From: Panagrolaimus kolymaensis
Lineage: Eukaryota; Nematoda; Chromadorea; Rhabditida; Panagrolaimidae
Direction: 5' to 3'
DNA length: 64,000 bases
Assembly: GCA_028622995.1 (NCBI GenBank)
Contig: JAJQJQ010000041.1
Span: 1,674,001-1,738,000, forward strand
A model generated the notes under the pieces. The model was not told the origin of the DNA. It was given only the letters and a program-made list of their open reading frames with translations, and did not search any database. The translations under genes were made by a program, and so were the position numbers. The stretch's first letter is position 1, and each line of letters opens with the position of its first letter. Positions 24,411-36,736 of the stretch are shown here, one piece after another.

Positions 24411-27400
24411 TTAGAGATTCGATTTACGTAAAAATTGCGTGATTGAATGCTGTTCTTCATATTGTGAATTATCCCAAAGATCTTCAACACACCATTTTTC
24501 TCCTCCACTTGCTGCTCCACCACCAGACACGCCTGGAATATTTGAAGCCGTTGCTGTTGTTCGACGTCTTTTAGCTTTTGGGCCTTCACTTTCTGTAGAT
24601 GATGATGAACCATTAGATGTCTTTGAGCCTTCACCTTCATCAAGACTAAAAAGTTCAAGAAGCTCATCAGTTGCCATGGAACCAATTGAGCGATTATCCG
24701 CTCCAACAAGTACCTAAAAATAAGGGGAAATTCAGTAAGATTTTGGAGAATTTGTAACATACATTAGCTGTATCAGATTTAAATTTTTGATATCTCATAA
24801 TTTTTTCTTCAATTGATCCTTGAGTAATTAGGCGATAAACATTTACAGTTTTCTTTTGACCTAATCGATGAGCTCGATCTATAGCTTGAAGATCTTTTAC
24901 TGGATTCCAATCATGATCAAGAAAGATGACAACATCCGCTCCAGTAAGATTTAAACCAACTCCGCCAATCTGAACACAAATTTATATTTAATTAAATTTT
25001 GGGTATTGTAAAAGCTATTATTAACAAACAACTTACATGAGTTGTTAAAAGCATTAAATCATAAGATTCATCTTGATTAAATTGATCGACAACTGATTGC
25101 CTATCTGCTGGTGGTACAGTACCATCCAATCGTAAATATCTTATTCCTGCACCTAATTCACCATTATCAAAATAATTTGCTAATAATTCCACTGATGCTC
25201 TCCATTGACAAAATATTAATGCTCGATGAGTATTTATTGATGGAACTTCAACCCCACTTGATTCATGAATGGAATCAGAATTTTCTGATTTATCCTTTCC
25301 AATTTGACATTCTTCAAGAATTTCTTTTAATGCTACTAATTTCCCAGAAAGTTCATAACTCTAGAAATTATGTGATTTTTTAGTTGTTGGAAAAATAAGT
25401 GGGAATGAAAATGCATACTTGATTAGCCTTTTTGCGAAAATCAAATTTATCTTTTAAATCTAATTTTTGTAAAACATCTGCTAGAAGTATTGGATGATCA
25501 ACGAGTTTTCGTAAACAAATAAGAGTGTGTAAAGCTGATAATGAAAATTCGTTTTCTGAAAAAAAATTGTTGCCTTAGTAAAAAAGATAGTCTATCTATC
25601 TAACAACAAGCGATATATGTAAAATCACTGCAGTTTATTATCATTACTAAAAACTGCTTACTTTGTTTATCTTTTTCTTTCATCAATGAACATTTATCAA
25701 CAACTGCCGCATACATAGCTTTTTGAATTTCAGTTAATTGGCAGAGGCAATCTTGTACCACCTTTTCAGGTAATTCATTAAGGACATCACTTTTTAATCT
25801 TCTCAATAAAAATGGTAGAATTTGCCGATGAAGCACGCTCAAAGCTTCTTCACCTTCTTTTGTTTGTTGTTCCGTTGCTTTTGGATTTCTGCAAGCAAGC
25901 ATGGGTTTAATATATTTTTGATGAAACATTGCTCGAGTTGAAAGATAACCAGGCATCAGAAATTGAAACAATGCCCAAAGATCGGCGGGAGAATTTTGAA
26001 CGGGAGTTCCGGAAAGAATTAATCGATGCTTTGAAATAAGATTTGATACAACTTCAAAAAGCTGGGTTGTGTGATTTCTGATGCAATGACCTTCATCCAG
26101 GATTACATATTTCCAACGTTTTATCCTAAAAAACTTTGTTTGCTTCATAATTACTAATAAATAAAAAATACCTTAAAGCTTGTTGATGTCTTAATTCTTC
26201 ATAAGATGCAACAACAATGGGAGCATAAATTTTTAATCCATCTGATAATTCTTGAGTTTTCCTCAAAGGTTTTTGTGAAGGAAAATATTTTTTCCATTCA
26301 TTACACCAATGATTTCCAAGAGTTTTGGGACAAACAATTAGCGACCAATTTTGTTGTTGTTTTCCATCTTCATTCAAATTTATATCATTATGAATTTTTG
26401 ATAATAAACATAAAGTTTGAAGGGTTTTACCAAGACCCATATCATCTGCAAGAATTCCATTGAGGCCAAATTTATGTAGGAACATCATCCATGTTACACC
26501 CTCATATTGATAACTTCGAAGATCCACATCGGATTTCAAACATGGAATATCGTCTTTAGTTAGGAGAGGAAGAGATGAAGGAGCTGAGAGAACATTTAAA
26601 AAGTTAAGGTTTTGACGATATTTTAATGCTACTTCTGGAGAATATAAGGAGACAAATGTGTGTTCATCCTAAAATAAAAAAATCCATCACATTAACCAAG
26701 AACTCGAAAGAGAGAATTAATTAAACTTACTTTTTCCAGAGGCAAAATAGTAACCATTTTTCTAAAAGCCGCAGCAGCTGTTTCACGAATAGTTTCAATT
26801 TTATCGCTAATTGCTGCAAATGCTACTGGAGCTAAAAGTGATGTAGCACCAACAAGTTTATCTTCTAAACTACTAAGTTGAAGTAAAATTTCCACCGCTC
26901 CAGCTCGTGACGAATCACTATCAATATCCGAAACATATTTTGTGATGGATTCATAAAAAAGGTTCATAGTTTCAAAAAGATTTACTTTAGCAAATTCAAG
27001 AATGCATCGAGAAATTCGATATCGTATTGCCGGATTAGAATGTTTTAAAAGATTTATGAGACTTTTAGCTTGTTCTGGAGTTGGAAGATTTTGCCATTGT
27101 TGGAAAACAGTTCGAATTACTTCAACATTTAACATCGTAGCTTCAAGATCATTTTCATCAATATTATGTGAAAGATATTTAGTAAGTTCTTTACAAATTA
27201 CCAATACATCATTTCCAAAATGAGTAAAACAAGCATTGAGAATCATTTCACTATTTTTAGCTCGGGATAATTTTTCATCTGGTTCAAGTTTCAACAATGT
27301 TATTATCGTTGTCTCATCTTTCGATTCATTCCAAGCAGCAATCGATGGAGTATAATTTGGTGAAGCTATGAGACCCAAACAAATTTGTTTAACTATTTTG

Positions 27401-30270
27401 GTATGAGGGCATGGATCTCGATTTGAAGTAACTAACAACATTAAAGGAATGGAATCAAAAAGAGTTTCTTCAGCCATTTTAATTAAATCTTCATTTTCTG
27501 CTGATTCCATTAATGGTCGAATCATGGGTGTTAATTTTGGTGGAGCATGATTGAAATAAAATAAAGCTGATCCTATGAGAGCGTTAACCCTATTTGCATT
27601 AACTCGAATGGTAGCTTTTGTTGATTTAATGAGTAATGAAATATATTCAAATCGGGCATTAACAAGTGAAATATTTTGAGGTTTACAATATTTCATACAT
27701 GCATCATAAGCTGATTTAGTATAAGCTTCAAGTTCATCAGCAGCAGCAGAATCAGGCATTTCACCTTCTTTAGCGCCATTTCTTCGACAATAACGAGTAA
27801 ATTCATCACATTCTGATGCAAGATTTTGCACCGATGACATAACATCATTAAAAACTTCAGGTGGAGAATTAAGAGCATTTAAAGCTTCAGACACTACAGA
27901 TTCGGGAAAAATTAATGGTCCGGTTAAATCATTCCTAAAAATAAAAATAAAAATAGTGGCACTCGAAGAATAATAATTTTAACTCTAACCTCAATGCTTG
28001 TCGCCTAAACATTCGAGCCCAACAATTAAACATTAAAGCAGCTCCAAGTCTTTGAGATAAAACAGTTGAACGTAAATATGGTAAAAATATTAATTGAATT
28101 GAAACATAAACAGGTTGATCTCGAATCACCATACCCGAGCGATAAAGAGCATCAACAATAGGAGATAAAAATCTTGCAAGAATTATTTTTCTTTCAAGTA
28201 TTATTTTTGGTCGTTCATTTTCGGTTACCGCACAAATTTCATTTCCACAAATTAACTCAATTGGATCATTTTTTAATGAAGTTGGGCCATCAACGCATAG
28301 CGAAAAAACATCTAAAAATTATAATAATAATAATGTTGAGTGAAAAGTTAGTTTAAAAAGACTTTTAAAAATAAAATAATACCTATTTCAGCTTTTTTAT
28401 CATCGGACATTAAACAACCAATCCAATATCCAATTGAATTATGTAAAGCTTCAAGATTTCCAAATCGATGAGCAAAAACTTCAACAAGCTTTAATAAAAT
28501 TATTAAACCAAAATCAAGTAATTCCGTTCCATCTGATGGAGAAGTAAATAGACAACAACGATAAAGCATTTTTAAAAGATGATAAAAGGTCTAAAAACAA
28601 TGAAAATATAGCAACTAAAGCATATTCGTTAAAAACCAACCTCATCGGTAATGGTAATAGGTTTCGATAAACTAATAAGCAAACATTTAAGAACTCTTAA
28701 AGTTCTTTGAATTAATCGTGGATCCAATAAATCGACAAAAGTTCTAAATTCAGAATCAGATAAATTTGAATCTGGTTCAACTTGAGAATAAACATCAACT
28801 ATTCCAATTAAATCTGTTAATACTGAATCAACGCCATCTCGAAGCTAAAAAATATTGAATACAGTTATTTTAAAACTATAAAAAATTTATTACAAACCTG
28901 TCTCAAACATTCAGGTTGCTTTAATTTTTGCCAAACACTTTCCATAACTAAATTAGCTAATTCTCTTCTTTTTATTTCAATCAAATTTACATTTGAAAAT
29001 AATGAAGCTAAAGCAACTATGGCTGCTGAAATGACTTCATCATTTTGATCATTCATTCGATCGAGAACATCTGTGACAAGTTTATAAAAATTTTCATCCG
29101 GTTCAATTGCAGCAAAATAATATTTGAGAACTATGAGAGATGTTTGTCGGCATTGCCATCGCTAAAAATATAAAAAAAATGGATAAGTTTTTCTAAAAAT
29201 ATGTTATTCTAATTACTTTATCATCGTCAATTTGTAATAAATCTCTCAAATGTTTTACTATTCCATTTGTAAGCATTGAATTTAATGGAAGTTTACAAAG
29301 CATAACACAAAGGCATTGAGCTGCGGTCTCTCTTACAGGTGCAACAGAATTAGACCCAGTTGCAAAATCAACAAATCTATCCAATGCTAATACTTCAATA
29401 ACTCGTTGAGATATTGCTTCAATCCATCTTAATGTCAACCTAAAAAATAAATAAATATTATTTTTCTAATCTCAAAAAAAAGACAATTCAAACCTTGAAA
29501 ATGAATAAGATAAAATTTTATGAAGAGCTAAAAATCCTCCATGCCGAGTTTGCCATTTTTGATCTGCTATATCTTGAATAATCCAACCAACGAGTTGGCG
29601 AAAGCTTTGATCTAATTCCTCTTCGGTATCAATATCAGATATTTCCATTTCATTTTTGAGTTCCTAAAAAATTCTTAAAATTTAAATATTTTTTTCTTCT
29701 TATTTGTATTGTCGTCTTACAATTCTTTCAAAAGAATTTGAAGCTTCAGAAAAATTTTGACTTAATGTGGGATCGATATCAGTATCTTGTAAAAATGCAG
29801 TGGAACCATAAATTTTTGATTCCATATTTAAATGCTGATCAATTTGTGAACGCATTTCATGCTTAGAAACTTTTACGCCTCTTGCGTTCATTTCTTCACC
29901 TTCCGAACTAAAACCCATATATATTATTTTTTAGTTTTTTAGAAAGGCATAAAACAATTCACCATAATAATGGTCGATAATGTTGAATAATTTTTTTGAC
30001 ATCAATGCTTCCAAGTTTTTCCCCACAATTATCAACATCAAAATTTTGTTCTTGAGTTGAAGCAGGCATAGTTTGAAGAACTTTAGCTAAAGCATCTGCC
30101 GCACTTACGCGTGTATCCCATAAATTATTTTGAAGAAATTTTCTTAAAGTTGGTAATAAATGAACGTTGGTTAATGGAATTTGTCCTATAACTGATGCAG
30201 CTTCATTTCTAATGGTTCGATTTTTAGATTCTAAAAGACTTCCAAGTTTGACCAGACGATTATCACTCAT
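24411..30270 (-). CDS. BTAF1: BTAF1/Mot1, TBP-displacing Swi2/Snf2 ATPase
   Basis: About 15 exons, from 30270-29963 through 27933-26731 (largest) to 24713-24411, encode about 1,670 residues (human ~1,850). The N-terminal half is HEAT repeats ([38 protein letters not shown]) that grip TBP. The C-terminal half is the Snf2 motor: [12 protein letters not shown], Walker A DDMGLGKT, Walker [43 protein letters not shown] and the arginine-finger motif [10 protein letters not shown]. The C-terminus [14 protein letters not shown] is diagnostic for this family. It strips TBP from DNA using ATP. It starts 262 bp downstream of the TIMP-like gene on the same strand, so an operon is possible. One or two exon edges may be off by a base. 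Confidence 0.96.
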
Positions 30271-30531
30271 TGTTGTTGCTAAGATGGTTGTGTGTGTCTC
30301 TAGAATATGTGGAAGTTTATTAATATTTATTTAAATTTAAAAGCAAGTATGATAAAGATAAATACACGTCAAAAAAAATTTATATAAAAATAAGAATGAA
30401 ATTTTTTTTAGTAAAATATATTTAATGAAACGATTTTGTCATAATTCGCCAACGAATTTAGTTATTATATAAAAATAAATTTATAATTAATTGAATTCAA
30501 AAGCTTCGAACTGAATTGAATAAAGTTTTTT

Positions 30532-31249
30532 TTAATTGCATGGTTCAAAGGCTTTAACTTGAAGTCGATTTCGAAGAGATGCTGGAACTTTATCCCATTC
30601 AAGCACGTTTTCAAATGATGGTTGACTAGGATCATCATTAAGAATTTGGCCACAAAGAACGGTGGTCATTATTCCATTTTCATATCGACCTGAAAAAAAA
30701 ATTCTTCTTCATTTTTTTATCCAGAAAATGTATGCTTTACTCACCAGCTAAAAGATATTCTTTCCCTGCTTCAATAATTAATCCACATGCTGGTGGTTCT
30801 GAAGGAGTATAAATTTCATTTGGAAGTTTTCCATTTAATTCTGCTGGTGACTAAAAAAACTTTCCTGTTTACTAAATTTTTTGGTGGATTCAAAAGGCAA
30901 AAAAATTACTTTATAAACTTCAATAAATTCAACATTATATTTAATATTATTTAATCCAGTTCTGGATGAACCTTCAGGCATTTTAGTTTTAGTTTGACGA
31001 ACAAGAATTTTTGTGTGGGCAACTAAAAGAGTGATTCATCATTAAAAGTTGCTTATTTTGATTTTGTTAGAAATTACTAAAGTACTAACTAACAGCTTAT
31101 TTTAGTAATGCATAAAATAATTTGAAAAATGTAATAAACTTACCCCAATGAGCTTTGCAATATGATTCTTTAGCATGTTGTTCTTTACATTTACACGCTT
31201 CAGAAATAAAAACAAAACTAACAAGGATCAAAACTATCAAAAATTTCAT
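30532..31249 (-). CDS. TIMP-like secreted netrin-domain protein
   Basis: Four exons (31249-31144, 31022-30910, 30850-30745, 30689-30532) join in frame to 160 residues. A signal peptide (MKFLIVLILVSFVFISEA) is cleaved just before CKC, giving the N-terminal Cys-X-Cys that coordinates the metalloprotease zinc in TIMPs. Later landmarks are ACGLIIEAGKEYLLAGRYE and VLCGQI, typical of the NTR/OB-fold N-domain. The protein ends in FEPCN with no TIMP C-domain, as in other nematode TIMPs. It probably inhibits metalloproteases at the cuticle or in the matrix. The BTAF1 gene follows closely on the same strand. Confidence 0.82.
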
Positions 31250-31944
31250 ATTTTGTTTGCAGCGACTGAAAAATTTAACAAAAAATTTAAAGAATGAAAA
31301 AAAGTCAAACTCGAGTGAATCAATTCACGTTCGTTGTCAAGCAAAATAAACAGCCTCAAGAAGAAAAAAAAGCAATCGTATAAAAGAAATGGAAAAGCAT
31401 AGAAAAAAAATCACGGATTAATAAAAGCTGTTGCTTTTTCTTTGCCTTGTTTTTTAAAAATTTTATTTGTTCGTTTTCTTGATTGATTAAAAAAATGAAT
31501 GAAGAACAACAAAAACTTTTCAATGATGATGATGATCGCAAGCGTGTTATGTTATTGCTTCGAAGTTTGAAACAACCTGTTTTTTTTTCTATTGCGTTAT
31601 TATTTCCTCTGTCGCGCCCTTTTCCGCTGATTTGGTGCTGCGTCAATGTTTATATTTGTGTCTATCAAAGGTTAAAAAAAAGAAAAACAACAACTATCAA
31701 ATTCAATGAATCAGTGATTTTTTGTTTGACTGATTGCTGCATCGAGAAAAGGTTTTGAGGGATAAAAATTAATTTCAAAACCATGAAACAGTAAGTAACT
31801 GCAAGAATCATAATGTAACAGATTTTGTCACATAAAATGCAAAAGTGAAAAAAGAAAATAAAGGAGGAAGCGCGAACGCTATCCTCCAAAACCCAAAAAT
31901 TTAGCTGTTGGCGTATTCCGATGCGGAATAGTCATAAAAGTCAG
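31250..31944. other. Intergenic region upstream of the TIMP-like gene
   Basis: It is A/T-rich with no gene I can support. It contains a strong 25-nt hairpin at 31863-31887 (stems GGAGGA/TCCTCC and AGCG/CGCT, loop CGAA), about 60 bp before the orphan exon-like block. Confidence 0.4.
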
Positions 31945-32022
31945 CCTGAAAACCAAAAAGTGCAATGGTCAAGCCTCATTTTAGAAGTCATATCTTTATG
32001 ATCATACGAGCTTCCCAGCCAG
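31945..32022 (+). other. Orphan exon-like block, copy A
   Basis: A 78-nt block is preceded by GTCAG and followed by GTAAGTTTA. Twenty nucleotides in, an ATG opens a frame reading MVKPHFRSHIFMIIRASQP to the donor. A homologous block with the same layout lies on the opposite strand at 62582-62502. Shared sequence, shared splice sites and an indel of exactly 3 nt argue for a protein-coding first exon. I cannot find the next exon with confidence before the arrestin gene at 32802. Confidence 0.5.
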
Positions 32023-32801
32023 GTAAGTTTATGAGTCATCGTTTTTGGAACTCTTTTTTCAACCAAAAATATTATTTTTAATGAGTTCATAAAATTTGAT
32101 AGAGAAAGAAAGAAGCACGCTATTTCCCAATAACAAAATGCAAAAGGTCAAATCTCGCATATTTTTTATTTTTGTTGTTTTTGGTTTCATTGAACTTTTT
32201 CATCCATCTTTTTTTTATGATAAACGGTTGTCGTCTTTTTATTTTGCAAACTTCTTCCGCTTGTTATTTATTTTTTATCGTCGAACTTTTATTTTTTCTT
32301 CGAAGAAGTATAGTTTCCTAAAAACTAAAAAACTTCTCATATTCCATTTTTACAACTTTTCGAGGAAGAAAAAAAAACTTTAACTTAAATGTGAGAAAAA
32401 ATAAAATAAAATAAAGAAAGAAGGTTTGAAGTTTATCTTCTTCTCCTTCTTCTTCCCATTTCAAAAGTCTCTCTTCCCCAATATTTTTTTTGGTGTTGTA
32501 TCAAATTTCTAATTGCTTTTCAATTAAATCATGGCAAATTTTTTGACGGGAGGGTGAATGATATAATATGTCTGTGGCGGCGACGACGACGACAGTGGTA
32601 ATTTTCAAACCACCACCAACTACGACAAAAAAAAACAGACAGTATTTATTGCAAAAAAAGGAAAAAAGAAGCTTTACTCCTTTTTTTATTGTTTGATATA
32701 TACATATTTCCTAACTTCTGCAAAACCGCAAAGGTTGAGGAGGGTTGCTTAATTCGAATTTTTTTGTTGTTGAATAAAATTTAAATTAGTGAAGGAAAAA
32801 A

Positions 32802-34335
32802 ATGGATAATTTTCAAATTGTCCTCGATAATCCTCCACCATCAACGGTGTATGTTCCAAAATCAACAATATCTGGTTTTGTGATTTTAATTTCATCTAAA
32901 ATGGTTAAAGCTCGACAAATGTCTTTGAGAGCTTCAGGTAAATTAATTAACTATTTAATATTTTTTTTACATAGCTTCTTAAATCCACATTATTTTTTTC
33001 AGGTCGAGGTTATGCAACATTTTGGAAGGAAAAGCGTTGCAAAACTAATGAACTTGAACTTTATAAAAGTGATGAAACATATTTAAAAACTGAATTAATT
33101 TTATGGAAACCTAAAAATTCTGATGAAAAACTTCCAATTGGTGAATCACGGTTTCCATTTTCCATTGAAATTCCATTAGAATGTCCACCAAGTTTTGAAG
33201 GAAAAAATGGACATATTCGTTATAAATTAAAAGCAGAAATTACCGTTCCATGGGGCTTTGATAAAACTGCGGAACAACGATTTCTTATTGGGCCCATTGT
33301 TGATTTTGCTGCTAAACCAAGTTTAGGCAAAAAAGTTGAAATTATTGTTGGAAAAAATGAAGGCTTTTTAAATTCTGATGTTAGAGTTAAGGTAAACGCC
33401 TATTAATTAGTGGTGATAAGTTTTTGATTTGAGACCTCGCCGTCCAAAAGAAAAAATGCAAGCGTTTAGATTAAAATTTTAGTTATCAATACCAAAAATT
33501 GCATATTTTCTTGATGAATCTATTGCTTTAACTGCGGAAATTACAAATGATTCACAATTTCCCGTTAGTTTTATTGAATCAGGAATTTGTTGTATTACAA
33601 CTTACACGGCAGAGGAAACAAGTCAAATGTTGATTAAATCAACAAAATGTGATACAAGTACAAAAAAAATTCAAGTTGAAAAGGTTAAAAATAAAGTAAG
33701 CAGTCATTAATAAAGGATTTGGGGAATAAATATTTTTGATTTTTATTTTTTTAGCATACTGGAAAGCGGAAGTGCACTTACGAAAGAGTTATTCCAATTC
33801 CAACTTTAATGCCAACGATTTCTAAATGCAATATTATCACCGTTCAATATAGCATTTATGTAAGGTTTTTAATTTTGGTTAGATAGAAAATTTATGAAGT
33901 TTAGTGATCAAAAATAAGGCGGTTTTGAAAGAAAAGTTTTGTGTTCTTTCAACTTTACAACTTTGGCTTCGAAAAAAATTTACCATACCTAACTTTTCTT
34001 GGTTATGAAGCTTTTTCCATTTTTTAATCCCCGTTAATTATTTTTTGGAATTTTTTAAATACAATGAATAAAGATTTTTTTAGGTTGCAATATTTACAGG
34101 CAATTCAACCGCATTTACCTCAACTGGTTCCATTCCAATTTTAATATCAAATATGTCAAAAAATTCTAAAATTGAAAATAAAAAGGATTCCAATGGTGTC
34201 AGCAATCTTACGCCATTTGCTAAATTTCAAAATGTCATAGATAAAACCAAAATCCGATCTTCTGGAGCTCTTACCACCCTTGTTCGAAATGCAACCAAAA
34301 ATACGATAAATACTTCTGAACTTTCTTTATCTTAA
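32802..34335 (+). CDS. Alpha-arrestin-like (arrestin-domain-containing) protein
   Basis: Five exons (32802-32937, 33003-33391, 33483-33695, 33755-33859, 34084-34335) join in frame to 364 residues. The N-lobe begins FQIVLDNPPPSTVYVPKSTI, the usual arrestin-N opening in which a ligand strand precedes STVYxPGxxI. It continues with KLPIGESRFPFSIEIPLECPPSF and IRYKLKAEI, both typical of ARRDC/TXNIP-like proteins. The C-lobe has VKLSIPKIAYFLDESIALTAEI and later PTLMPTISKCNIITVQYSIYV. No PPxY motif is visible in the tail, so recruitment of Nedd4-type ligases may be absent. A trafficking-adaptor role is inferred from the family. Nematodes have many such genes. Confidence 0.88.
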
Positions 34336-34584
34336 AAAATAAAAATGATTATTTAGTTATGAGTTTTTAAAAAAGCTTTTTAATTTTAGAAGTTGATTGA
34401 TATTTTTTGTTTTGTTTTTGTGGAATAAAAATTTTTTAAAGACACAAGTTTAAGCAATTCTTCATTATCATAATTACAGTTTGATGACGACGATCGTTTT
34501 AAAAATATATTGCCTTCTAAATTTTTTTGCTTTTGATTTTCATTGTATGTAATCGATGTGATAGGATGCTTTTTGATACTTTAA

Positions 34585-35470
34585 TCAAATCTTCTCATCC
34601 AAATTGGTGAAGACAATTAACATTTTCTTTACTTCTTTTTCGATGATCTCAAAGTTGGACTTATCGAAAGTTTTTACTTCAAGTTCTTTCATAACTTTAT
34701 CGTAGTCAACCATCGATGATTTTAACTTTTGCAGTAGTTTGTTTTACTGATTTTTTGTTTTTGCAACCGATTGCACGCATATGCATTGTTAAAAATTTCA
34801 TAAAAATATTTATAGCATTTTAAAGGATTTCGTGACAATCGATGAACGTTGCCAAATGAAAGAAAAAATAATAGTAAAATATTCAAAAAAGGAAAGAAGC
34901 TTTTATAAAAGAATTATTATATCAAAATTTAATTCTGTAATATTCAAACCAGCGCAAAAAAAAGCATAATAAAAAATGATGATGAATCATAAACGTATTT
35001 TTTTAGTATTGATTGACTTTTTTTGTTTCGCGCCCTTTTACCATTTTGTTTTTACATTTTTGAATTTAAAAAAATCAAATGTTATATTTATTTATATTAA
35101 CTTTTCACATTTTATGACCTATCGGAACTTCAATAGAAGCAGTTGGTTTATTTGATAATGAAATATTATCCATATTTCTATCAGCTTCCAAATCCATTTT
35201 TCGTTCTTTCCGCTCTTTTTCTTGCCTCGCTATATCCATTTTAGTATAATCATCCAAAACTTGAACATCAGCTGATTTTATCATTCATCTACCTTTGGTA
35301 GGTAAAAGATAATATAATCGCTTCAAACATGAACCGAATGTTTCTTTACTGCTTGTCTTTTCAAAAGCACTTTATTTATCAGAGTTGATTTTAAAATTTA
35401 CCTTTTAACAGACAAAGCATCAAGCCAGGTAAATCTTTATTATTGCAAAGTTCAAAACATTGTTGTCGTG
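34585..35470 (-). pseudogene. Coding-like remnants, family not recognised
   Basis: Two open stretches on the minus strand have protein-like composition unlike the surrounding DNA. At 35284-35105 a 59-codon frame reads MIKSADVQVLDDYTKMDI, then QEKERKERKMDLEA. Directly upstream in the same frame, GSCLKRLYYLLPTKGR is closed by a TGA, and further upstream NNKDLPGLMLCL appears behind a possible short intron. At 34713-34585 a 42-codon frame reads MVDYDKVMKELEVKTFDKSN and continues to VFTNLDEKI. One copy of the ~210-bp repeat lies between them. They are probably pieces of one decayed gene. Confidence 0.35.
34830..35060. repeat. Direct repeat copy 1
   Basis: It begins CGTGACAATCGATGAACGTT and runs through AAAATGATGATGAATCATAAACG to ACCATTTTGTTTTTAC. 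The second copy about 630 bp downstream differs by scattered substitutions and small indels. Confidence 0.85.
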
Positions 35471-35690
35471 ACAATCAATGAACGTTTCCAAAAAGAAAGA
35501 AAAAATAATACTAAAATATTCAAAAAAAAAGAAGAAAGAAGCATTTTCAAGAATTATTAAATCTAAATTTAATTCTGCAATGTTCAAACCTGTACAAAAA
35601 AAGCATAATAAAAAATGGTGATGAATCATAAACGTATTTTTTTTAGTATTGATTGACTTTTTTTGTCCCTTTTACCATTTTGTTTTTATG
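35462..35690. repeat. Direct repeat copy 2
   Basis: It starts CGTGACAATCAATGAACGTT and contains AAAATGGTGATGAATCATAAACG and ATTGATTGACTTTTTTTG. It is in the same orientation as copy 1. Confidence 0.85.
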
Positions 35691-36270
35691 TTTTCGAATC
35701 AAAGAAATTTTGCGGAATAAATCAATTTTTGAAAATCTTTCATAGTTTAAACCAAAAATTACCACTCTAATTTTTTTTTGAAAGCTCATAAATTTTAGAG
35801 GCAAAGTGTGAAATAAAATGTTAAAGAATTCATTAAATGAAAGGAATAAAACCAGATTTTCATTTTTACAAAACTAGGTAATTGACGTTTGACGATTGTA
35901 TTAAAAAATGGGTGCCTTCTGATTTTTTGTTTGATTTTTATTGTTCAAATTGATAAATTTATTTCATTTGTTGCGTCTCAATCAAAATCCAATTTTAAGC
36001 CAAGTATTAGTATTAAAGCTCTTTCACCGCGTCAAGGTTCTTGGCATCGAAAGAGAAAATGAGGAAAAAGACCAAAAACCTCGTAATATCTTTAATGTCC
36101 TTTTTTTAACGAAACAAAAATTTTTAATGAACTAACTAACTTTTATAAACAAAAACTCTAACAAAACAACAAACTTCAAATGTGTGATGACGTAAAAAAT
36201 ATCCACCACTTAATTTCTTTTTTTCTAATCTATTTTTGTTACATTTTTATATTTTTTTTAATGAACTTAC

Positions 36271-36557
36271 TTGTTCAGCATTCATTTGTTGATAGCATCT
36301 ATTGCATGCCCATTGAATGCGTTCTTCAGGATTTGATCTCCATTTATATGATTCTGTATTACTGCACAGCAACAAGTTCTTGAGAATTTCTGTGATCCTA
36401 TAAAAAATGTTTATTATTGCGATTAATTAGTGAATAAAAGGTTACATACACCACCAGTCAGGACGTTGAACATACGGCAAGAATTACAAATTAATTTCAA
36501 GTCATCATTCGGATCCATACGCCATTCTCGAGCTCGAGTTGCCTTGCAAACATGACG
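36271..36557 (-). CDS. GATA-like zinc-finger fragment, two finger-like halves
   Basis: Two exon-like stretches on the minus strand (about 36557-36448 and 36389-36271) each encode a segment resembling the C-terminal half of a GATA finger. The first reads CKATRAREWRMDP, then LICNSCRMF; the second reads CSNTESYKWRSNPEE, then WACNRCYQQM. In both, Trp-Arg lies eight residues after the Cys, and a C-N-x-C follows, as in GATA fingers. The first Cys of the canonical CxxC is missing in both (Arg or Leu instead), so zinc binding is doubtful. Splice choice is uncertain, and start and stop were not established. It may be a gene remnant. Confidence 0.35.
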
Positions 36558-36736
36558 AAAAATGATGAAAACTTTGTGAAAAAAATGTTTATTATTATTT
36601 TTTTTTTTTGACTTTTACATGCGACCATTCTCGTTCCGCATGTCGTTTTTTCCTCACATCTCTTTTCTGTCTCTTTTCTCGTCAACGCTCTTTTATTAGA
36701 TAAACATGGTGCATATGCAGAGACTTTCTCCCATTC

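Larger units (their letters stand above)
34336..36260. other. Decayed and duplicated intergenic sequence
   Basis: It contains a ~210-bp direct duplication (about 34830-35060 and 35462-35690) and minus-strand coding-like remnants, listed separately. The rest is A/T-rich. A short plus-strand frame ending WHRKRK near 36060 looks coding-like but cannot be assigned. Confidence 0.5.

Noticed and set aside
27002..27223. Plus-strand frame within BTAF1
   Set aside because: It lies antisense to a long, conserved HEAT-repeat exon.
32096..32383. Plus-strand 95-codon frame as the continuation of orphan exon copy A
   Set aside because: It is Phe/Lys-rich low complexity, has no acceptor in the right phase and no counterpart near copy B.
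31861..32700. CGACGACGACGACAG and CTTCTTCTCC tracts near 32440-32600 as regulatory repeats
   Set aside because: They are short simple-sequence tracts without a defined partner or conserved arrangement, and too weak to call.
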